DNA of 50,435 nucleotides from Clostridia bacterium (GCA_017625695.1 JAGAKI010000037.1:1-50435), one strand, 5' to 3'. Positions 24,031-34,168 are shown, counted from the stretch's first letter. Program-made: numbers and translations. The notes: generated by a model not told the origin, from the sequence alone.

Positions 24031-25305
24031 TTATTTCACAACCTCTAAAACGTCTTTCTCAATCCAGAAACAAGCTTCCTCTGTTATAATTTCTCCAATG
24101 GTTACAATAGGAACACAAGGCGGAAATCTGGTAATATTTTCTTTTGAAATCCGTCCGACTGCCCGTTCTTTCGGAACAAATTCTCCCTCTGCAAAATAAG
24201 CTTCTCTCGGAGATAATCCTTGTTGCAGTTGTAAAATGGGAATCTGATATTGTCTCATTTGCTCTGTTTTCTCAAGCGACAGAAGAGAAAATGTACGCCA
24301 AAGAAGTTCCATTTCTTCCGAAGTATTGCACGGTGAAAACATAAAAAGCAAATTATTGGCAAAGACACCCTCAATATAAATGGAATTCTTTTGCTCCAGT
24401 TCTTTTTGAATGTCTGATGCAGTCAGGTTACAACCGTCGCAATTTAAGAGCAGTTTATAGGGGTCATCATTCTCTAATATCCGAAGAGGGGTTTCAGATA
24501 TCAGAAACTGTTTAAACTCCTTGATTTTGCAAAGGATGTCATCATTTTCATATAATGTTTTTCCGTATATTCCGGCATAATCCAAGGAAGACAGGATGGG
24601 ATATGACGGACTGGTGGTTGTTACCATATTGATGGCGTCTTTCACCCTTTGTCTGGCAACTCGTTGGGTATTCATTGCCAGGACCGCCCCCTGGTTTAAG
24701 GTCGGCATGGTTTTATGAAAGCTTAATACCGTCAAATCCGAATGCTGATTGCCCAAAGATTTCAATTCATTACAAAAATAAAAATGTGCACCATGGGATT
24801 CATCTTGCAGTAACAAGGCATCCCCTACTGCTTTCCGGATGGCTTTCATATCAGACACTTCCCCATAATAGGTAGGCGATGTCACAATGACAGTTTTTTC
24901 TCCCCGATAAGAAATATCCTTTGAAGAAACAGGACACGGAATTCCAAAATCCAGATTGATTTCGGGATAGATATATTCGGGAACAGCACCCGATAGAATC
25001 AAGGCATTTAATACCGAAACGTGGCAGTTACGGTCCACCAGAATTTTTTCGTCAGCCTTTGTAGTAGCTAAAATACTTGCTAAAATTCCGCTGGAAGCGC
25101 CATTGGTCAAAAAGAAAGTTTCTTCTTTACCAAGGCGATTTGCCATTTGTTCCTCCGCTTCTTTGATGATTCCTTCAGGACATCGCAAATTATCGGTACC
25201 GGACAACTCAGTAACATCAACAATGGGAATCGGGATACGTCCTTTGTGTCCCGGCATATGAAAAGATATTTCGTGAAAATGCTTGAAGTATTCGTAAACG
25301 GACAT
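24031..25305 (-). CDS. PLP-dependent Orn/Lys/Arg decarboxylase-family protein (424 aa)
   Basis: A fold-type I PLP enzyme. HMPGHKG (16-22) is the N-terminal hallmark, LQDESHGAHFYF (166-177) holds the PLP-binding Asp and His, and SFHKTMPTLNQGAVL (195-209) has the Schiff-base Lys-198. It belongs to the short YaaO/SpeA-like Firmicute branch, with no wing domain, slightly shorter than the usual 470-490 residues. The substrate (arginine, lysine or ornithine) cannot be told. It is the last gene of a long minus-strand operon, 15 nt after yifB. Confidence 0.88.
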   Translation of the reverse strand: MSVYEYFKHFHEISFHMPGHKGRIPIPIVDVTELSGTDNLRCPEGIIKEAEEQMANRLGKEETFFLTNGASSGILASILATTKADEKILVDRNCHVSVLNALILSGAVPEYIYPEINLDFGIPCPVSSKDISYRGEKTVIVTSPTYYGEVSDMKAIRKAVGDALLLQDESHGAHFYFCNELKSLGNQHSDLTVLSFHKTMPTLNQGAVLAMNTQRVARQRVKDAINMVTTTSPSYPILSSLDYAGIYGKTLYENDDILCKIKEFKQFLISETPLRILENDDPYKLLLNCDGCNLTASDIQKELEQKNSIYIEGVFANNLLFMFSPCNTSEEMELLWRTFSLLSLEKTEQMRQYQIPILQLQQGLSPREAYFAEGEFVPKERAVGRISKENITRFPPCVPIVTIGEIITEEACFWIEKDVLEVVK

Positions 25306-25320
25306 TTGTTTTCTTCCTTT

Positions 25321-26841
25321 TTAGTCTGCCATTCTATGTTCGGTATCCCGATAACTGATAGCTTCTGCCAGATGATGAAGCTCGATATTCTGAGATTCCT
25401 CTAAATCAGCAATGGTACGTGCAACCTTAATGATTTTATCATAACCTCTGGCGGTTAAGCCAAGGGTCTGAAATGCCTGTTTTAATAAAGTTTCTGCTTC
25501 CGGGGAAAGCAAACAGTATTTTTTTACTAAAGGTGCAGTTAATTCTGCATTGGTTAAAATCCCTTCCCCTTCATATCGTTTTTTCTGAATTTCACGGGCT
25601 TTGATAACCCGTTTTCTGATTTCCAAAGTAGATTCTGCCGGCTGTATTGACGAAATCTCATCATAGTTTACCGCGGGAACTTCAATCTGAATATCAATTC
25701 GATCCATTAACGGTCCCGAAATCTTCTTCTGATACCGTTGAATCTGGTCAATCGTACAGCTACATTCTTTTACCTGTGAACCGTGATATCCGCAAGGACA
25801 CGGATTTTTTGCCGCTATAATCATAAAATTACAAGGATATTCTGCGGAACGGCTCACACGGGTTACATTGATTCTTTTATCTTCCAGTGGTTGCCGTAAC
25901 ACTTCCAACGCTTCCCGCTTAAATTCGGGTAGTTCGTCTAAAAACAAAACTCCGTTATGTGCCAGAGAAATCTCACCCGGCATCGCCTTGGTCCCGCCAC
26001 CGATAATACTGACTGTGGAAGCGGTATGATGAAGCACACGAAAAGGTCGTTTCACAAGCATAGGGTTTTCTTTGGAAACCAATCCACAAACCGAATAGAT
26101 TTTGGTCACTTCCATAGATTCTTCAAAGGTCAAGGGCGGCAAAATTCCGGGCACCCGTTTAGAGAGCATAGTTTTCCCGGAGCCGGGAGTTCCCGTCATT
26201 AAAATACTATGTCCGCCGCTACAGGCAACCTCTATGGCACGTTTGGCATTTTCCTGCCCTTTCACATCGGCAAAATCCAAAGTGGTATCAAATGCGGAAA
26301 AGTCAAGTTCCTCCTCCTGTTGGTAAGAAGAGATGGAGGTTTGTCCGGTCAGAAAATCAATCACCTGACGTAAATTGCCGGCAGGATACACAGAGATTCC
26401 CGGTACCAATGCCGCTTCCTTAGCATTATCCATAGGAACAATGATTTTAGAGAAGCCTTGTTTTTTGGCGTGGTCTGTCATCGGAAGTACACCACTGACG
26501 CCCCGGAGTTCACCTGACAGCGACAGTTCCCCCAACATTACATATTCTTCCAGACCGCCCAGTTCGATCGAAGCACCCAGCAACGCTACTGCCATAGGCA
26601 AATCATAGTGAGTTCCTTCTTTTCTGACCGAAGCAGGTGCCAGATTAATGGTTATTTTTCGTGCAGGAAACTGAAAACCGGAGTTTTTGATTGAGCTTCT
26701 CACACGTTCTTTGGATTCCTTAATGGCGGTATCTGCCAGACCCACCACATCGTACTGTGGTAAGGCTTTGGTGATATCCGCTTCAATATCCACCAGGTAG
26801 GAATCAATTCCGTTTAAACCGCAGGTATAACAAGTAACCAT
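25321..26841 (-). CDS. yifB: YifB/ComM family AAA+ ATPase
   Basis: 506 residues, normal length. The N-terminal Lon-protease-like fold (VDIEADITKALPQYDVVGLADTAIKESKERVRSSI) is followed by the Mg-chelatase-type AAA+ core with Walker A TGTPGSGKT, Walker B VLFLDELPEF and a zinc/loop segment NPCPCGYHGS. The C-terminal Mg_chelatase_C helices include GLTARGYDKIIKVARTIADLE. ComM in Haemophilus is a branch-migration helicase for natural transformation. dprA, the common neighbour, is not here. Operon gap to rqcH is 11 nt. Confidence 0.94.
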   Translation of the reverse strand: MVTCYTCGLNGIDSYLVDIEADITKALPQYDVVGLADTAIKESKERVRSSIKNSGFQFPARKITINLAPASVRKEGTHYDLPMAVALLGASIELGGLEEYVMLGELSLSGELRGVSGVLPMTDHAKKQGFSKIIVPMDNAKEAALVPGISVYPAGNLRQVIDFLTGQTSISSYQQEEELDFSAFDTTLDFADVKGQENAKRAIEVACSGGHSILMTGTPGSGKTMLSKRVPGILPPLTFEESMEVTKIYSVCGLVSKENPMLVKRPFRVLHHTASTVSIIGGGTKAMPGEISLAHNGVLFLDELPEFKREALEVLRQPLEDKRINVTRVSRSAEYPCNFMIIAAKNPCPCGYHGSQVKECSCTIDQIQRYQKKISGPLMDRIDIQIEVPAVNYDEISSIQPAESTLEIRKRVIKAREIQKKRYEGEGILTNAELTAPLVKKYCLLSPEAETLLKQAFQTLGLTARGYDKIIKVARTIADLEESQNIELHHLAEAISYRDTEHRMAD

Positions 26842-26852
26842 ATTTTTTTCCT

Positions 26853-28580
26853 CTACTTTTGTCTTAATTGTTCCACTTTATTGGCATCCGGTTCTACAAT
26901 AATCGTTTCAAAATTGTCGTATATCACCATTCCCGGTTTTGCACCCGACGGCTTTTTCACGTATTTCACACGGGTGTAATCGACCGCTGCTTTGGTGTCT
27001 TTGGCACTTTTGGAATACTGTGCCGCAATCAACGCTGCTTCATATAATGTCTGATCGGAAACCAAAGCACCCTGACAACGAATGACAGTATGCGAACCGG
27101 GAATATTTCTGATATGAAGCCAAAGGTCTTGCTTGGATGCAATTTTCAAAGTCAATTCTTCATTCTGACGGTTATTTTTCCCGCAAAGAATCACAGTTCC
27201 ATCCGAAGATAAAAACTGCATGGGACCCGAAACACGGCTTTCTTTTTTCTTCTTTTTGGGTACTTTATCGGAAACGTAGCCGCCATCGGTCAGCTCTTCT
27301 TTGATTTCGGAAATATTTTTTTCGTCCTCGCTAAGTTCCAGGGCATCTTTCACGCTTAGAAGATATTGAATTTCCTCTTGTATTTCTACCAGCATTTCCT
27401 TTGAGATTTTTTCCATATTTTTTTCTTTGTTGTATTTTTCAAAATACTTTTTAGCATTTCTTGCAGGAGAAATCGTTTCATCTAAGGGAATCGTCAAAGG
27501 AGCGTTTTCTTCGTAATAATTGGGAAGTGTCACTTCCTGTTGATTTTTGGTTAATTGATATAAATTCGCAGTCAGAAGTTCCGCATAAATCCGATAACGG
27601 TCTTTTTTCTCTGCCTTTTTGATATTCTTTTTATGAATATCAATTTTTTTATATAAACGGGTTAAATTCTTATCTACAATCTGCCCTACACTCTCCCGCT
27701 TTTCTTCCAGTTTCCGTTTCGTTTCTTTCACTCGGTAGAACAAATCTACACACTCATTAACAGAAGAACAACTGCGTTTCTCATAAAAATCACCATATTG
27801 CTTTAAGTCCCAGATGTATAGCTCTTTTGGTTCTTTGGTTTCTTTCTGATACAATAACACAGGCTCATAGATTTTTTGGTCTGCTTTCCCAAGAAACTCA
27901 GAAAAAACTTCGGCTGCCAGCAGTTCATCATTTCCCGAACGATGTTCAATTTCTCTTGCCAATAAGGGTGACATTCCCAAAAAGGCATTCATCAGTTTTT
28001 CTGAGACAGAAACTCCTGCAGTTTTCTGAAAAACTGAAGCAAGTTCTATCACAGAAAGTCCCGTCGGATTTTGTTTTTCCTGTACGGGAGGCAATTCATA
28101 AAACATTCCCGGAAGCACCTGACGTTTTTCGGAAAGTGTAAAATCAATATGACGGATAGCATCGATAATACGATTATTATCATCGGTCAGAATGATGTTG
28201 GAATGCTTTCCCATGGGTTCTACAATCAGTATCTTTTTGGTCACTTCAAACAGTTCGTTGGTGCTTTCGGCGATAATTCTTACAATTCGCTCATTGGCAA
28301 CGGCTTGCACACCTAAAATTTTGCCGCCACCCAGATGCTTTCGCATCAACATACAGAACACCGGTGGCATATCAGGATTTTCAAATGTCTGATTGGTAAG
28401 GCAAACACGCCCTTTGGCAGCATCGCAGGATAACAACAAACGATAATTTTCTCCCAAAGACCGTACAGTCAACAGTACCTGAGACCGTGACATCTGATAA
28501 ATTTTATCAATACGACCGCCTCTGAGTTTTTCATCCAACTCATAGGCTAATGCCGCCAGGGTATTGGCGTCCAATGCCAT
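26853..28580 (-). CDS. rqcH: ribosome-quality-control protein RqcH (NFACT family)
   Basis: 575 residues. NFACT-N begins MALDANTLAALAYELDEKLRGGRIDKIYQ and contains the segment around DAIRHIDFTLSEKRQVLPG. A long coiled coil spans about 270-440, and the NFACT-R domain carries LWLHIRNIPGSHTVIR. In Bacillus RqcH recruits tRNA-Ala to stalled 50S subunits and adds alanine tails to failed chains; older annotation calls it fibronectin-binding protein. It sits between pcrA (12 nt) and yifB. Confidence 0.94.
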   Translation of the reverse strand: MALDANTLAALAYELDEKLRGGRIDKIYQMSRSQVLLTVRSLGENYRLLLSCDAAKGRVCLTNQTFENPDMPPVFCMLMRKHLGGGKILGVQAVANERIVRIIAESTNELFEVTKKILIVEPMGKHSNIILTDDNNRIIDAIRHIDFTLSEKRQVLPGMFYELPPVQEKQNPTGLSVIELASVFQKTAGVSVSEKLMNAFLGMSPLLAREIEHRSGNDELLAAEVFSEFLGKADQKIYEPVLLYQKETKEPKELYIWDLKQYGDFYEKRSCSSVNECVDLFYRVKETKRKLEEKRESVGQIVDKNLTRLYKKIDIHKKNIKKAEKKDRYRIYAELLTANLYQLTKNQQEVTLPNYYEENAPLTIPLDETISPARNAKKYFEKYNKEKNMEKISKEMLVEIQEEIQYLLSVKDALELSEDEKNISEIKEELTDGGYVSDKVPKKKKKESRVSGPMQFLSSDGTVILCGKNNRQNEELTLKIASKQDLWLHIRNIPGSHTVIRCQGALVSDQTLYEAALIAAQYSKSAKDTKAAVDYTRVKYVKKPSGAKPGMVIYDNFETIIVEPDANKVEQLRQK

Positions 28581-28592
28581 AATAATATCTCC

Positions 28593-30986
28593 TTATATAA
28601 TCTGCGGGGGTGCAAAAGCTGCCATCACATTCTTTTTACCGAATTCGTCAAACTGAATTTCCAGCTTAATATCATTGCCCAACGACTGTACCGACAAAAC
28701 CGTTCCGTCTCCAAACTTTTTATGACGCACACGGCAGCCTTCCTGATAGTCGGGCAAGTTGACGGAAGTTTTGGGTTCCGTTTTCTTTGCAGGCGGAGTT
28801 AAGTGAATCGCATTGGTGTTGTAAGAATCGCCGCGATAACCGCCGATGGCACTCTGTGCTACCTGATTGGTATATCCGTAGGATTCGCCAAAACCACCCG
28901 CAGACACTTGTTTTTTCTTTGGCAGTTCCAAGGTTTCCACCGGAATTTCTTTCAAAAACTGCGAAGGCATACTATGCATATAAGAACCGAATAACATTCT
29001 TTCCTGGGTATAAGACAAATAGAGCTTTTCTTTGGCACGGGTAATGCCCACATAGCAAAGCCGACGTTCTTCCTCCAGTCCGCCCACTTCTGTTTTGGAC
29101 TGCATGGATGGGAAAATTCCCTCTTCAAAGCCAACTAAAAATACCACGGGGAACTCCAACCCTTTGGAACTATGGAGTGTCATTAAGGTAACAGCATCTT
29201 CGTCAGCATCGTAATTATCAATATCTGACAATAAGGAAACATTTTCCAGAAAGGAAGATAAATCCTGATTGGCTTCATCTTCTTTAATCATAGAAAGAAG
29301 TTCTTTCATATTCTGAATTCTTGCGTCGGATTCTTCCGTATCTTCTTTCTGCAATGCCTCCATATAACCAGAACCGTAGAGAACAGAGGTCACAAGTGCC
29401 TCGGTACTTTCGGTATTCTCCCTGAAATCAGCGATCATTTTTGCAAAATTTATCAGTTTCAGTTTAGGGTGGGAAAGCTCAGGATACTCCCCTGCTTTTT
29501 CACAAACTGCAAGCATAGAAAGCCCATTGGCAGTTGCCAATGCCTGTACTTTTTCTACCGAAGTTTTTCCAATACCGCGGGCAGGTTCATTAATAATACG
29601 CATCAGTGCCGCATCGTCATTTTCGTTTAACACCAACCGCAGATATGCCACGATGTCCTTGATTTCCTTGCGGTCAAAGAAACGGGTTCCACCCACGATT
29701 CTGTGAGGGATTGCTGTTTGCAGGAAGGTCTGTTCAAAGGTACGGGACAAGGAATTCATCCGGTATAATACCGCCATATCCCGATAGTTGTATCCATCCT
29801 GACAGAGGGTGTCAATCAAACGTCCCACCTGTTCCGCTTCCTGGTAGTTGTTTTCCGGATTCAAAACAGTAATTTTAGAACCGCCTTCTTTTTGCGTCCA
29901 GAGTTTTTTCGCCTTTCTCTGACGATTGTTTTTAATCACACCGTTTGCTGCTTCCAGAATATTTTTGGTACTACGGTAGTTTTCTTCCAATTTAATAATC
30001 TTCGTATTGGAAAACTGCTGTTCAAAATTCAAAATATTAGTAATATCTGCACCTCGGAATTTATAAATGGACTGGTCATCATCCCCCACGACACAAAGGT
30101 TTTTGGATTTACTTGCCAGATATGACGCCAGCAAATACTGAATTTTGTTGGTGTCCTGATATTCGTCAATCATAATATGGGTAAAACGTTGTTGATACTC
30201 TGCCAACACACCGGGGAACTGTTCAAACAGTTTCACGGTATCAAACAGAATATCATCAAAATCCAGGGCATTATATTTCTGTAGTTTTTCCATATACAGT
30301 GTGTACACCTTGGCAAGTAATGTCTGTTTATAGTCTGCACCTGCCTGACGGCGGAATTCTTCCGCATCAATCGCATCGTTTTTCGCTTTGGAAATGACAC
30401 TGTAGCCAAGCTTATGATTGAGCACATCTTCCGAGATATTCAATTCTTTGATACACTCCTTGATGCAGGTTTTGGCATCATTAGCATCAAAGATGGTAAA
30501 ATAACGGTTCAAGCCCCCGCCCAGCAAAGCAATATGTTCTCTTAAAATACGCACGCAAGCGGAATGGAAGGTCAACGCCCAGATACCGGTTGCATCCTCT
30601 CCCAGTTTTTTCTCCAGACGTTCCTTTAATTCGTTTGCCGCTTTATTGGTAAAGGTAATGGCTAAAATATTTCGGGGAGAAACACAACGGTAAGAAAACA
30701 AACCTGCTTCTTCCTTCGTCAGTAATTCTGCCGGTTTTCTCTCCAAACGTTCCAAATCCGACTCATCTAAAAAAGGCGGACATTCCATATTGGTGTAGTA
30801 AGAATCGCCATATTTAATCAGATAATGAATCCGGGAAATCAGCGTGGTGGTCTTTCCACTGCCGGCACCCGCTAAAATCAAAACAGGACCCGTTGCAGTA
30901 AAGCAAGCTTCTCTCTGCATAGGATTCAAGTGAGAAAATTCTTCTTCTAATATTCGTTTTTTAATTTGATTAAATCTGTTTTTCAT
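28593..30986 (-). CDS. pcrA: UvrD/PcrA superfamily 1A DNA helicase
   Basis: 797 residues. Motif Q and I are LNPMQREACF and AGAGSGKTTTLISR, motif Ia is ITFTNKAANELKERL, motif II IDEYQDTN, motif III GDDDQSIYKFRGAD, motif IV LEENYRST, motif V TLMTLHSSKGLEFPVVFLVG, motif VI EEERRLCYVGITRAKEKLYL. The C-terminus (YQEGCRVRHKKFGDGTVLSV) is the PcrA Tudor-like domain that binds RNA polymerase. It unwinds DNA in repair and clears polymerase conflicts. Its ATG overlaps the end of the QueG-like gene by 17 bp, so translation is probably coupled. Confidence 0.95.
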   Translation of the reverse strand: MKNRFNQIKKRILEEEFSHLNPMQREACFTATGPVLILAGAGSGKTTTLISRIHYLIKYGDSYYTNMECPPFLDESDLERLERKPAELLTKEEAGLFSYRCVSPRNILAITFTNKAANELKERLEKKLGEDATGIWALTFHSACVRILREHIALLGGGLNRYFTIFDANDAKTCIKECIKELNISEDVLNHKLGYSVISKAKNDAIDAEEFRRQAGADYKQTLLAKVYTLYMEKLQKYNALDFDDILFDTVKLFEQFPGVLAEYQQRFTHIMIDEYQDTNKIQYLLASYLASKSKNLCVVGDDDQSIYKFRGADITNILNFEQQFSNTKIIKLEENYRSTKNILEAANGVIKNNRQRKAKKLWTQKEGGSKITVLNPENNYQEAEQVGRLIDTLCQDGYNYRDMAVLYRMNSLSRTFEQTFLQTAIPHRIVGGTRFFDRKEIKDIVAYLRLVLNENDDAALMRIINEPARGIGKTSVEKVQALATANGLSMLAVCEKAGEYPELSHPKLKLINFAKMIADFRENTESTEALVTSVLYGSGYMEALQKEDTEESDARIQNMKELLSMIKEDEANQDLSSFLENVSLLSDIDNYDADEDAVTLMTLHSSKGLEFPVVFLVGFEEGIFPSMQSKTEVGGLEEERRLCYVGITRAKEKLYLSYTQERMLFGSYMHSMPSQFLKEIPVETLELPKKKQVSAGGFGESYGYTNQVAQSAIGGYRGDSYNTNAIHLTPPAKKTEPKTSVNLPDYQEGCRVRHKKFGDGTVLSVQSLGNDIKLEIQFDEFGKKNVMAAFAPPQII

Positions 30987-31764
30987 GTAAGAGTCTCACA
31001 TTCCTTTTGAGTATTTCAGTTCCTTTGTAAGCAAAGGCAAAATCCCGATATTTTTCCCGGAATTCGTCTTCGGAAATCCCAAGAATTTCTTCTTCCGAGA
31101 GTTGCAATACCGGTTTTTGAAATTTTTCAATTTCTGTCACGTTCGCCCTTGCGTTGACAGGACAGGCAAGCTGACAAATGTCACAACCCCAAACTTTTTC
31201 CGACTTTTGAAACAATGCAATTTCTGCATCGGATAATTCTTTTTTCTGACTGAGGTAGGACAAGCACCGTTCCCGACAAAATCCATCTGTTAATCCATTG
31301 GTGGGACATGCTCTCTGGCAGGCACCGCAACCGGTACACAAGGAAACCGCCGGATGCTTTTTGGGAGGTAGTTCTTCTTTTAACAGCACTTCCCCCACAA
31401 ACACAAAGGAACCATAGCGTTCGGTCAGAAGCAGATTGTGTTTCCCAATCTGTCCCAGACCTAACTCCTCCGCCAGAACCTTTTCCTTAAAAGGTGAAAT
31501 ATCGGAAAAGCTCCGATATTCAATTCCAAGAGGAGCAAAAATTCTGTCAAATTCCTCTTTTACCACCGTATGATAATCATACACCGAACAATACCGGGAA
31601 AACAAACGGGCATCCCCGGGATAAGAATAAGGAAATACCGCCACTATTAACGTGCGGTATCCCTGTTTTCGATATTTTTGATTGGGATTTGCCATCACTC
31701 CGTACGAAATATACGGAGGAAAGCGTTCTTCAATTTGTTGGGCAAGAGTCAGATTCATTTTCAT
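30970..31764 (-). CDS. QueG-like iron-sulphur protein, short form (264 aa)
   Basis: The C-terminal half holds two 4Fe-4S cluster motifs of epoxyqueuosine-reductase type: LCTGCGACQRACPTNGL and WGCDICQLACPVN. A GQIGKHNLLLTERYGSFVFVGEVLL segment fits the cobalamin-binding region, with the usual E.GLGQIGK start. The protein is about 100 residues shorter than typical QueG and has no HEAT-repeat tail. QueG finishes queuosine in tRNA. Short paralogues exist whose function is uncertain, so I give no gene symbol. The ATG at 31764 has AGGAAA upstream and overlaps the end of the transporter gene by 35 bp. Confidence 0.78.
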   Translation of the reverse strand: MKMNLTLAQQIEERFPPYISYGVMANPNQKYRKQGYRTLIVAVFPYSYPGDARLFSRYCSVYDYHTVVKEEFDRIFAPLGIEYRSFSDISPFKEKVLAEELGLGQIGKHNLLLTERYGSFVFVGEVLLKEELPPKKHPAVSLCTGCGACQRACPTNGLTDGFCRERCLSYLSQKKELSDAEIALFQKSEKVWGCDICQLACPVNARANVTEIEKFQKPVLQLSEEEILGISEDEFREKYRDFAFAYKGTEILKRNVRLLHEKQI

Positions 31765-32899
31765 ACTTTTCCTGATATCTTCTTTCAACATATGCTTTAA
31801 ACAGCAGATACAATACTGCGGTCAGAGGTACACCAACAATCATACCCACAAAACCCAGCAGCTTGCTTCCTGCCATAATACCAACCAGCACCCAGATCGG
31901 AGACAAACCGGTGGTATCACCTAAAATTTTAGGCCCTAAAATGTTTCCGTCAAACTGTTGCAAAACAAAAACAAAAATAATAAACCAGATGAAACGTTCG
32001 GGAGCCACAATCAAAATGAGAAGTGCCGAAGGAATCGCTCCGATAAACGGTCCGAAGAATGGAATCACATTGGTGATGCCGATAATCACGCTGATGAGTA
32101 ACGCATACGGACGGTATATCATCAGCATAAACGGAAAGGCAATCACGCCGATAATTGCAGAATCAATAATTTTTCCTAAGATAAAACGGGAAAAAGTCTT
32201 ATTTGCCATGTTTGTAATATTGACCGCTTTTGCCGCAGTCAAAGGTTTACAAAGAGCATATAAGGTAGTTCGGATATTGCGGAAAAATTTTTCTTTATCG
32301 TAAAGAAAATAGATGGATACAATCAAGCCAACAATCGTATTGGTAAAACCGGTGGTCAGAAGTGCCGGCACATTCACCAGCCAGCCAAAGCAGGCATTCA
32401 ACAGTGCGGTGGCATATTCTGTCATCGTATCGTAGGGTAACAACCGGTCTAAAAAGTTGGCGTCCAGATGATATTGTTGCATCCATTTGGAAACATTGGC
32501 AGAAAACACCCTGATATAAAGCGGAATATTCTTAAACAGGGTTTCCACACTGGTGGTAATCTGCGGAATCAGTAAAACAGTCAGACAGATTAAAACTCCC
32601 AAGGTTAACACATAAGTAACCAGAATGGAAATCATACGTCTTACCTTCTGATACCGTTCGGGATATTTTTTTGACTTAATCCAGCAAAGGACTTTGGTTT
32701 CCACAAGTTTCATTAAAGGATTCAACAAATAAGCAATGGCAAATCCAATGATAAACGGAGTGAAAATAGAAATAAGAAACCGGAACGCTCCCTGAAAACT
32801 GTCAAATTTCAAAAACAAAAAGTAAGCAGCCACGCCGATTACTGCCACCAGCGAATATAAAATGATTTGATTTTTGTTTTCTTTAAAGAACTGCTTCAT
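31730..32899 (-). CDS. AI-2E (PerM/YtvI) family transporter (389 aa)
   Basis: About eight hydrophobic segments. FIIGFAIAYLLNPLMKLVETKV near the N-terminus and IGITNVIPFFGPFIGAIPSALLIL, DGNILGPKILGDTTGLSPIWVLVGIMAG near the C-terminus are family landmarks. Members have been linked to autoinducer-2 export and to sodium/proton exchange; the substrate here is unknown. The C-terminal YEN tail overlaps the next gene. It lies 82 nt downstream of the prsA-like gene, with a modest hairpin in the gap. Confidence 0.9.
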   Translation of the reverse strand: MKQFFKENKNQIILYSLVAVIGVAAYFLFLKFDSFQGAFRFLISIFTPFIIGFAIAYLLNPLMKLVETKVLCWIKSKKYPERYQKVRRMISILVTYVLTLGVLICLTVLLIPQITTSVETLFKNIPLYIRVFSANVSKWMQQYHLDANFLDRLLPYDTMTEYATALLNACFGWLVNVPALLTTGFTNTIVGLIVSIYFLYDKEKFFRNIRTTLYALCKPLTAAKAVNITNMANKTFSRFILGKIIDSAIIGVIAFPFMLMIYRPYALLISVIIGITNVIPFFGPFIGAIPSALLILIVAPERFIWFIIFVFVLQQFDGNILGPKILGDTTGLSPIWVLVGIMAGSKLLGFVGMIVGVPLTAVLYLLFKAYVERRYQEKYENESDSCPTN

Positions 32900-32926
32900 A
32901 GTTAATCTTTTCCTTTTTTGTAAGGA

Positions 32927-32957
32927 CAGGCATAAGCGTTCTTGACACCTATGCCTG
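32927..32957 (-). terminator. weak hairpin between prsA-like and transporter genes
   Basis: Arms CAGGCATA (32927-32934) and TATGCCTG (32950-32957) with a 15-nt loop. There is no real T run next to the stem, so it may be a processing or attenuation hairpin and not a terminator. Confidence 0.35.
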
Positions 32958-32981
32958 CACTGTCACAATATAGTAAACAAA

Positions 32982-33983
32982 TTATTGGGCATCCCGTACG
33001 GGGATTGCATCAATTTTCGCATCGTCCTGAGTAACTTCCATAGTTGCTAAAAGTTCAGCCACAACTTTATCTTCTTCTGCTACCATATACGCACTCTGAA
33101 CACTGGAAAGATTTGCGGTGAAATCAGTTTCTATATCCAGGGGTAAACGTTTGATAATATGATAACCGTAAGAAGATTCAATCACATCAGAAACAGCGTT
33201 TTCAGCCAATGCAACGGTTCCTTCATAGAATTCGGGAACCATGGTTCCTTCTGCAAATACATAACCGTCAGGAGACTGTTCTTTTCCGGAGTCTTCAGAA
33301 TGTTCCATCATCAACGCCTTAAAGTCAGCACCGCCTTTTGCTTTTGCCAACAGACTGTCAATTTCTGCTTTTTTCGCCTCAATATCTGCCTGAGCCAAAG
33401 GCTGTCCACTGGTCTGGTCAACAGTCATTTTTAAAATGTGTTGTGCTTTATAGAAGTTATTAGCGAAGTATTCTTTCAAAGCTTCTTCGGAAGGATTAAA
33501 CCGTTCAGAACTCAGCAATACTCTTTCACCATATTTGTTATAGAGCATCTGTTTTCTTAAAATCGCCTTTAAGGCTTCTTCGGAAGTGCCATAAGTGGAA
33601 ATAGTTTGCTGATAAGATTCCTGATTGGTTTCAAATTCTTCATCTACTTCTGCTGCAGTAACAGTCAGATTGTTATCTTTTGCCGCCTGTGCCATCGCTG
33701 CAATATTTAAAAGAAGTTCCATAGCTTTTTCACGGATATAGCTTTCAGCATCTTTTCCGTCTTTTTCGGTACTCCAGAATTCTTCAACCGCATCACCCTG
33801 AAGCTGACCAACCGACTGCATTTTCACAATGGTGATTGCATATTTGAGTTCACCCGCAGTAATGACTTCGTTTCCGACTTTGGCAACTGTTTGAGTATCT
33901 TCCACAGCTCCGCATCCGGCCAAAACGCCAATGCAAAGCAAGGCTGTCATCAAAAGTGCAAGAATTTTTTTCATATGTTTCAT
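32982..33983 (-). CDS. PrsA-like peptidyl-prolyl isomerase lipoprotein (333 aa)
   Basis: Leader and lipobox LAGC (Cys-24) indicate an extracytoplasmic lipoprotein. A SurA_N-like helical region (about 40-180, VITAGELKYAITIVKMQ) precedes a parvulin (PpiC) domain at about 185-285: AQHILKM, GGADFKALMMEHSEDSG, VFAEGTMVPEFYEG and SSYGYHIIKRL are its standard blocks. It helps fold exported proteins. I chose the ATG at 33983 (MKHMKK), with GAGGTAATC eight bases before it. Confidence 0.9.
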   Translation of the reverse strand: MKHMKKILALLMTALLCIGVLAGCGAVEDTQTVAKVGNEVITAGELKYAITIVKMQSVGQLQGDAVEEFWSTEKDGKDAESYIREKAMELLLNIAAMAQAAKDNNLTVTAAEVDEEFETNQESYQQTISTYGTSEEALKAILRKQMLYNKYGERVLLSSERFNPSEEALKEYFANNFYKAQHILKMTVDQTSGQPLAQADIEAKKAEIDSLLAKAKGGADFKALMMEHSEDSGKEQSPDGYVFAEGTMVPEFYEGTVALAENAVSDVIESSYGYHIIKRLPLDIETDFTANLSSVQSAYMVAEEDKVVAELLATMEVTQDDAKIDAIPVRDAQ

Positions 33984-34016
33984 AGTGATTACCTCATTTC
34001 TTGTATGGTTTCTTTC

Positions 34017-34046
34017 ATTATATAACAGATGAATCAAAAAAGTCAA
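34017..34046 (-). promoter_or_regulatory. promoter of the prsA-like to decarboxylase operon
   Basis: On the minus strand TTGACT (34041-34046), 18-nt spacer, TATAAT (34017-34022). The genes from 33983 down to 24031 follow with overlaps or gaps of at most 82 nt. Confidence 0.72.
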
Positions 34047-34168
34047 TTCTTTTCTGTGTTGTAACAAAGATTTAATATTTTATACTATCTCCAAAAAACA
34101 TATTTTTTCTGCCCGAAGAATAGGATGTATCAAAAACAGTTCAAACCGAAAGGAGGCGCAACTGCAAT

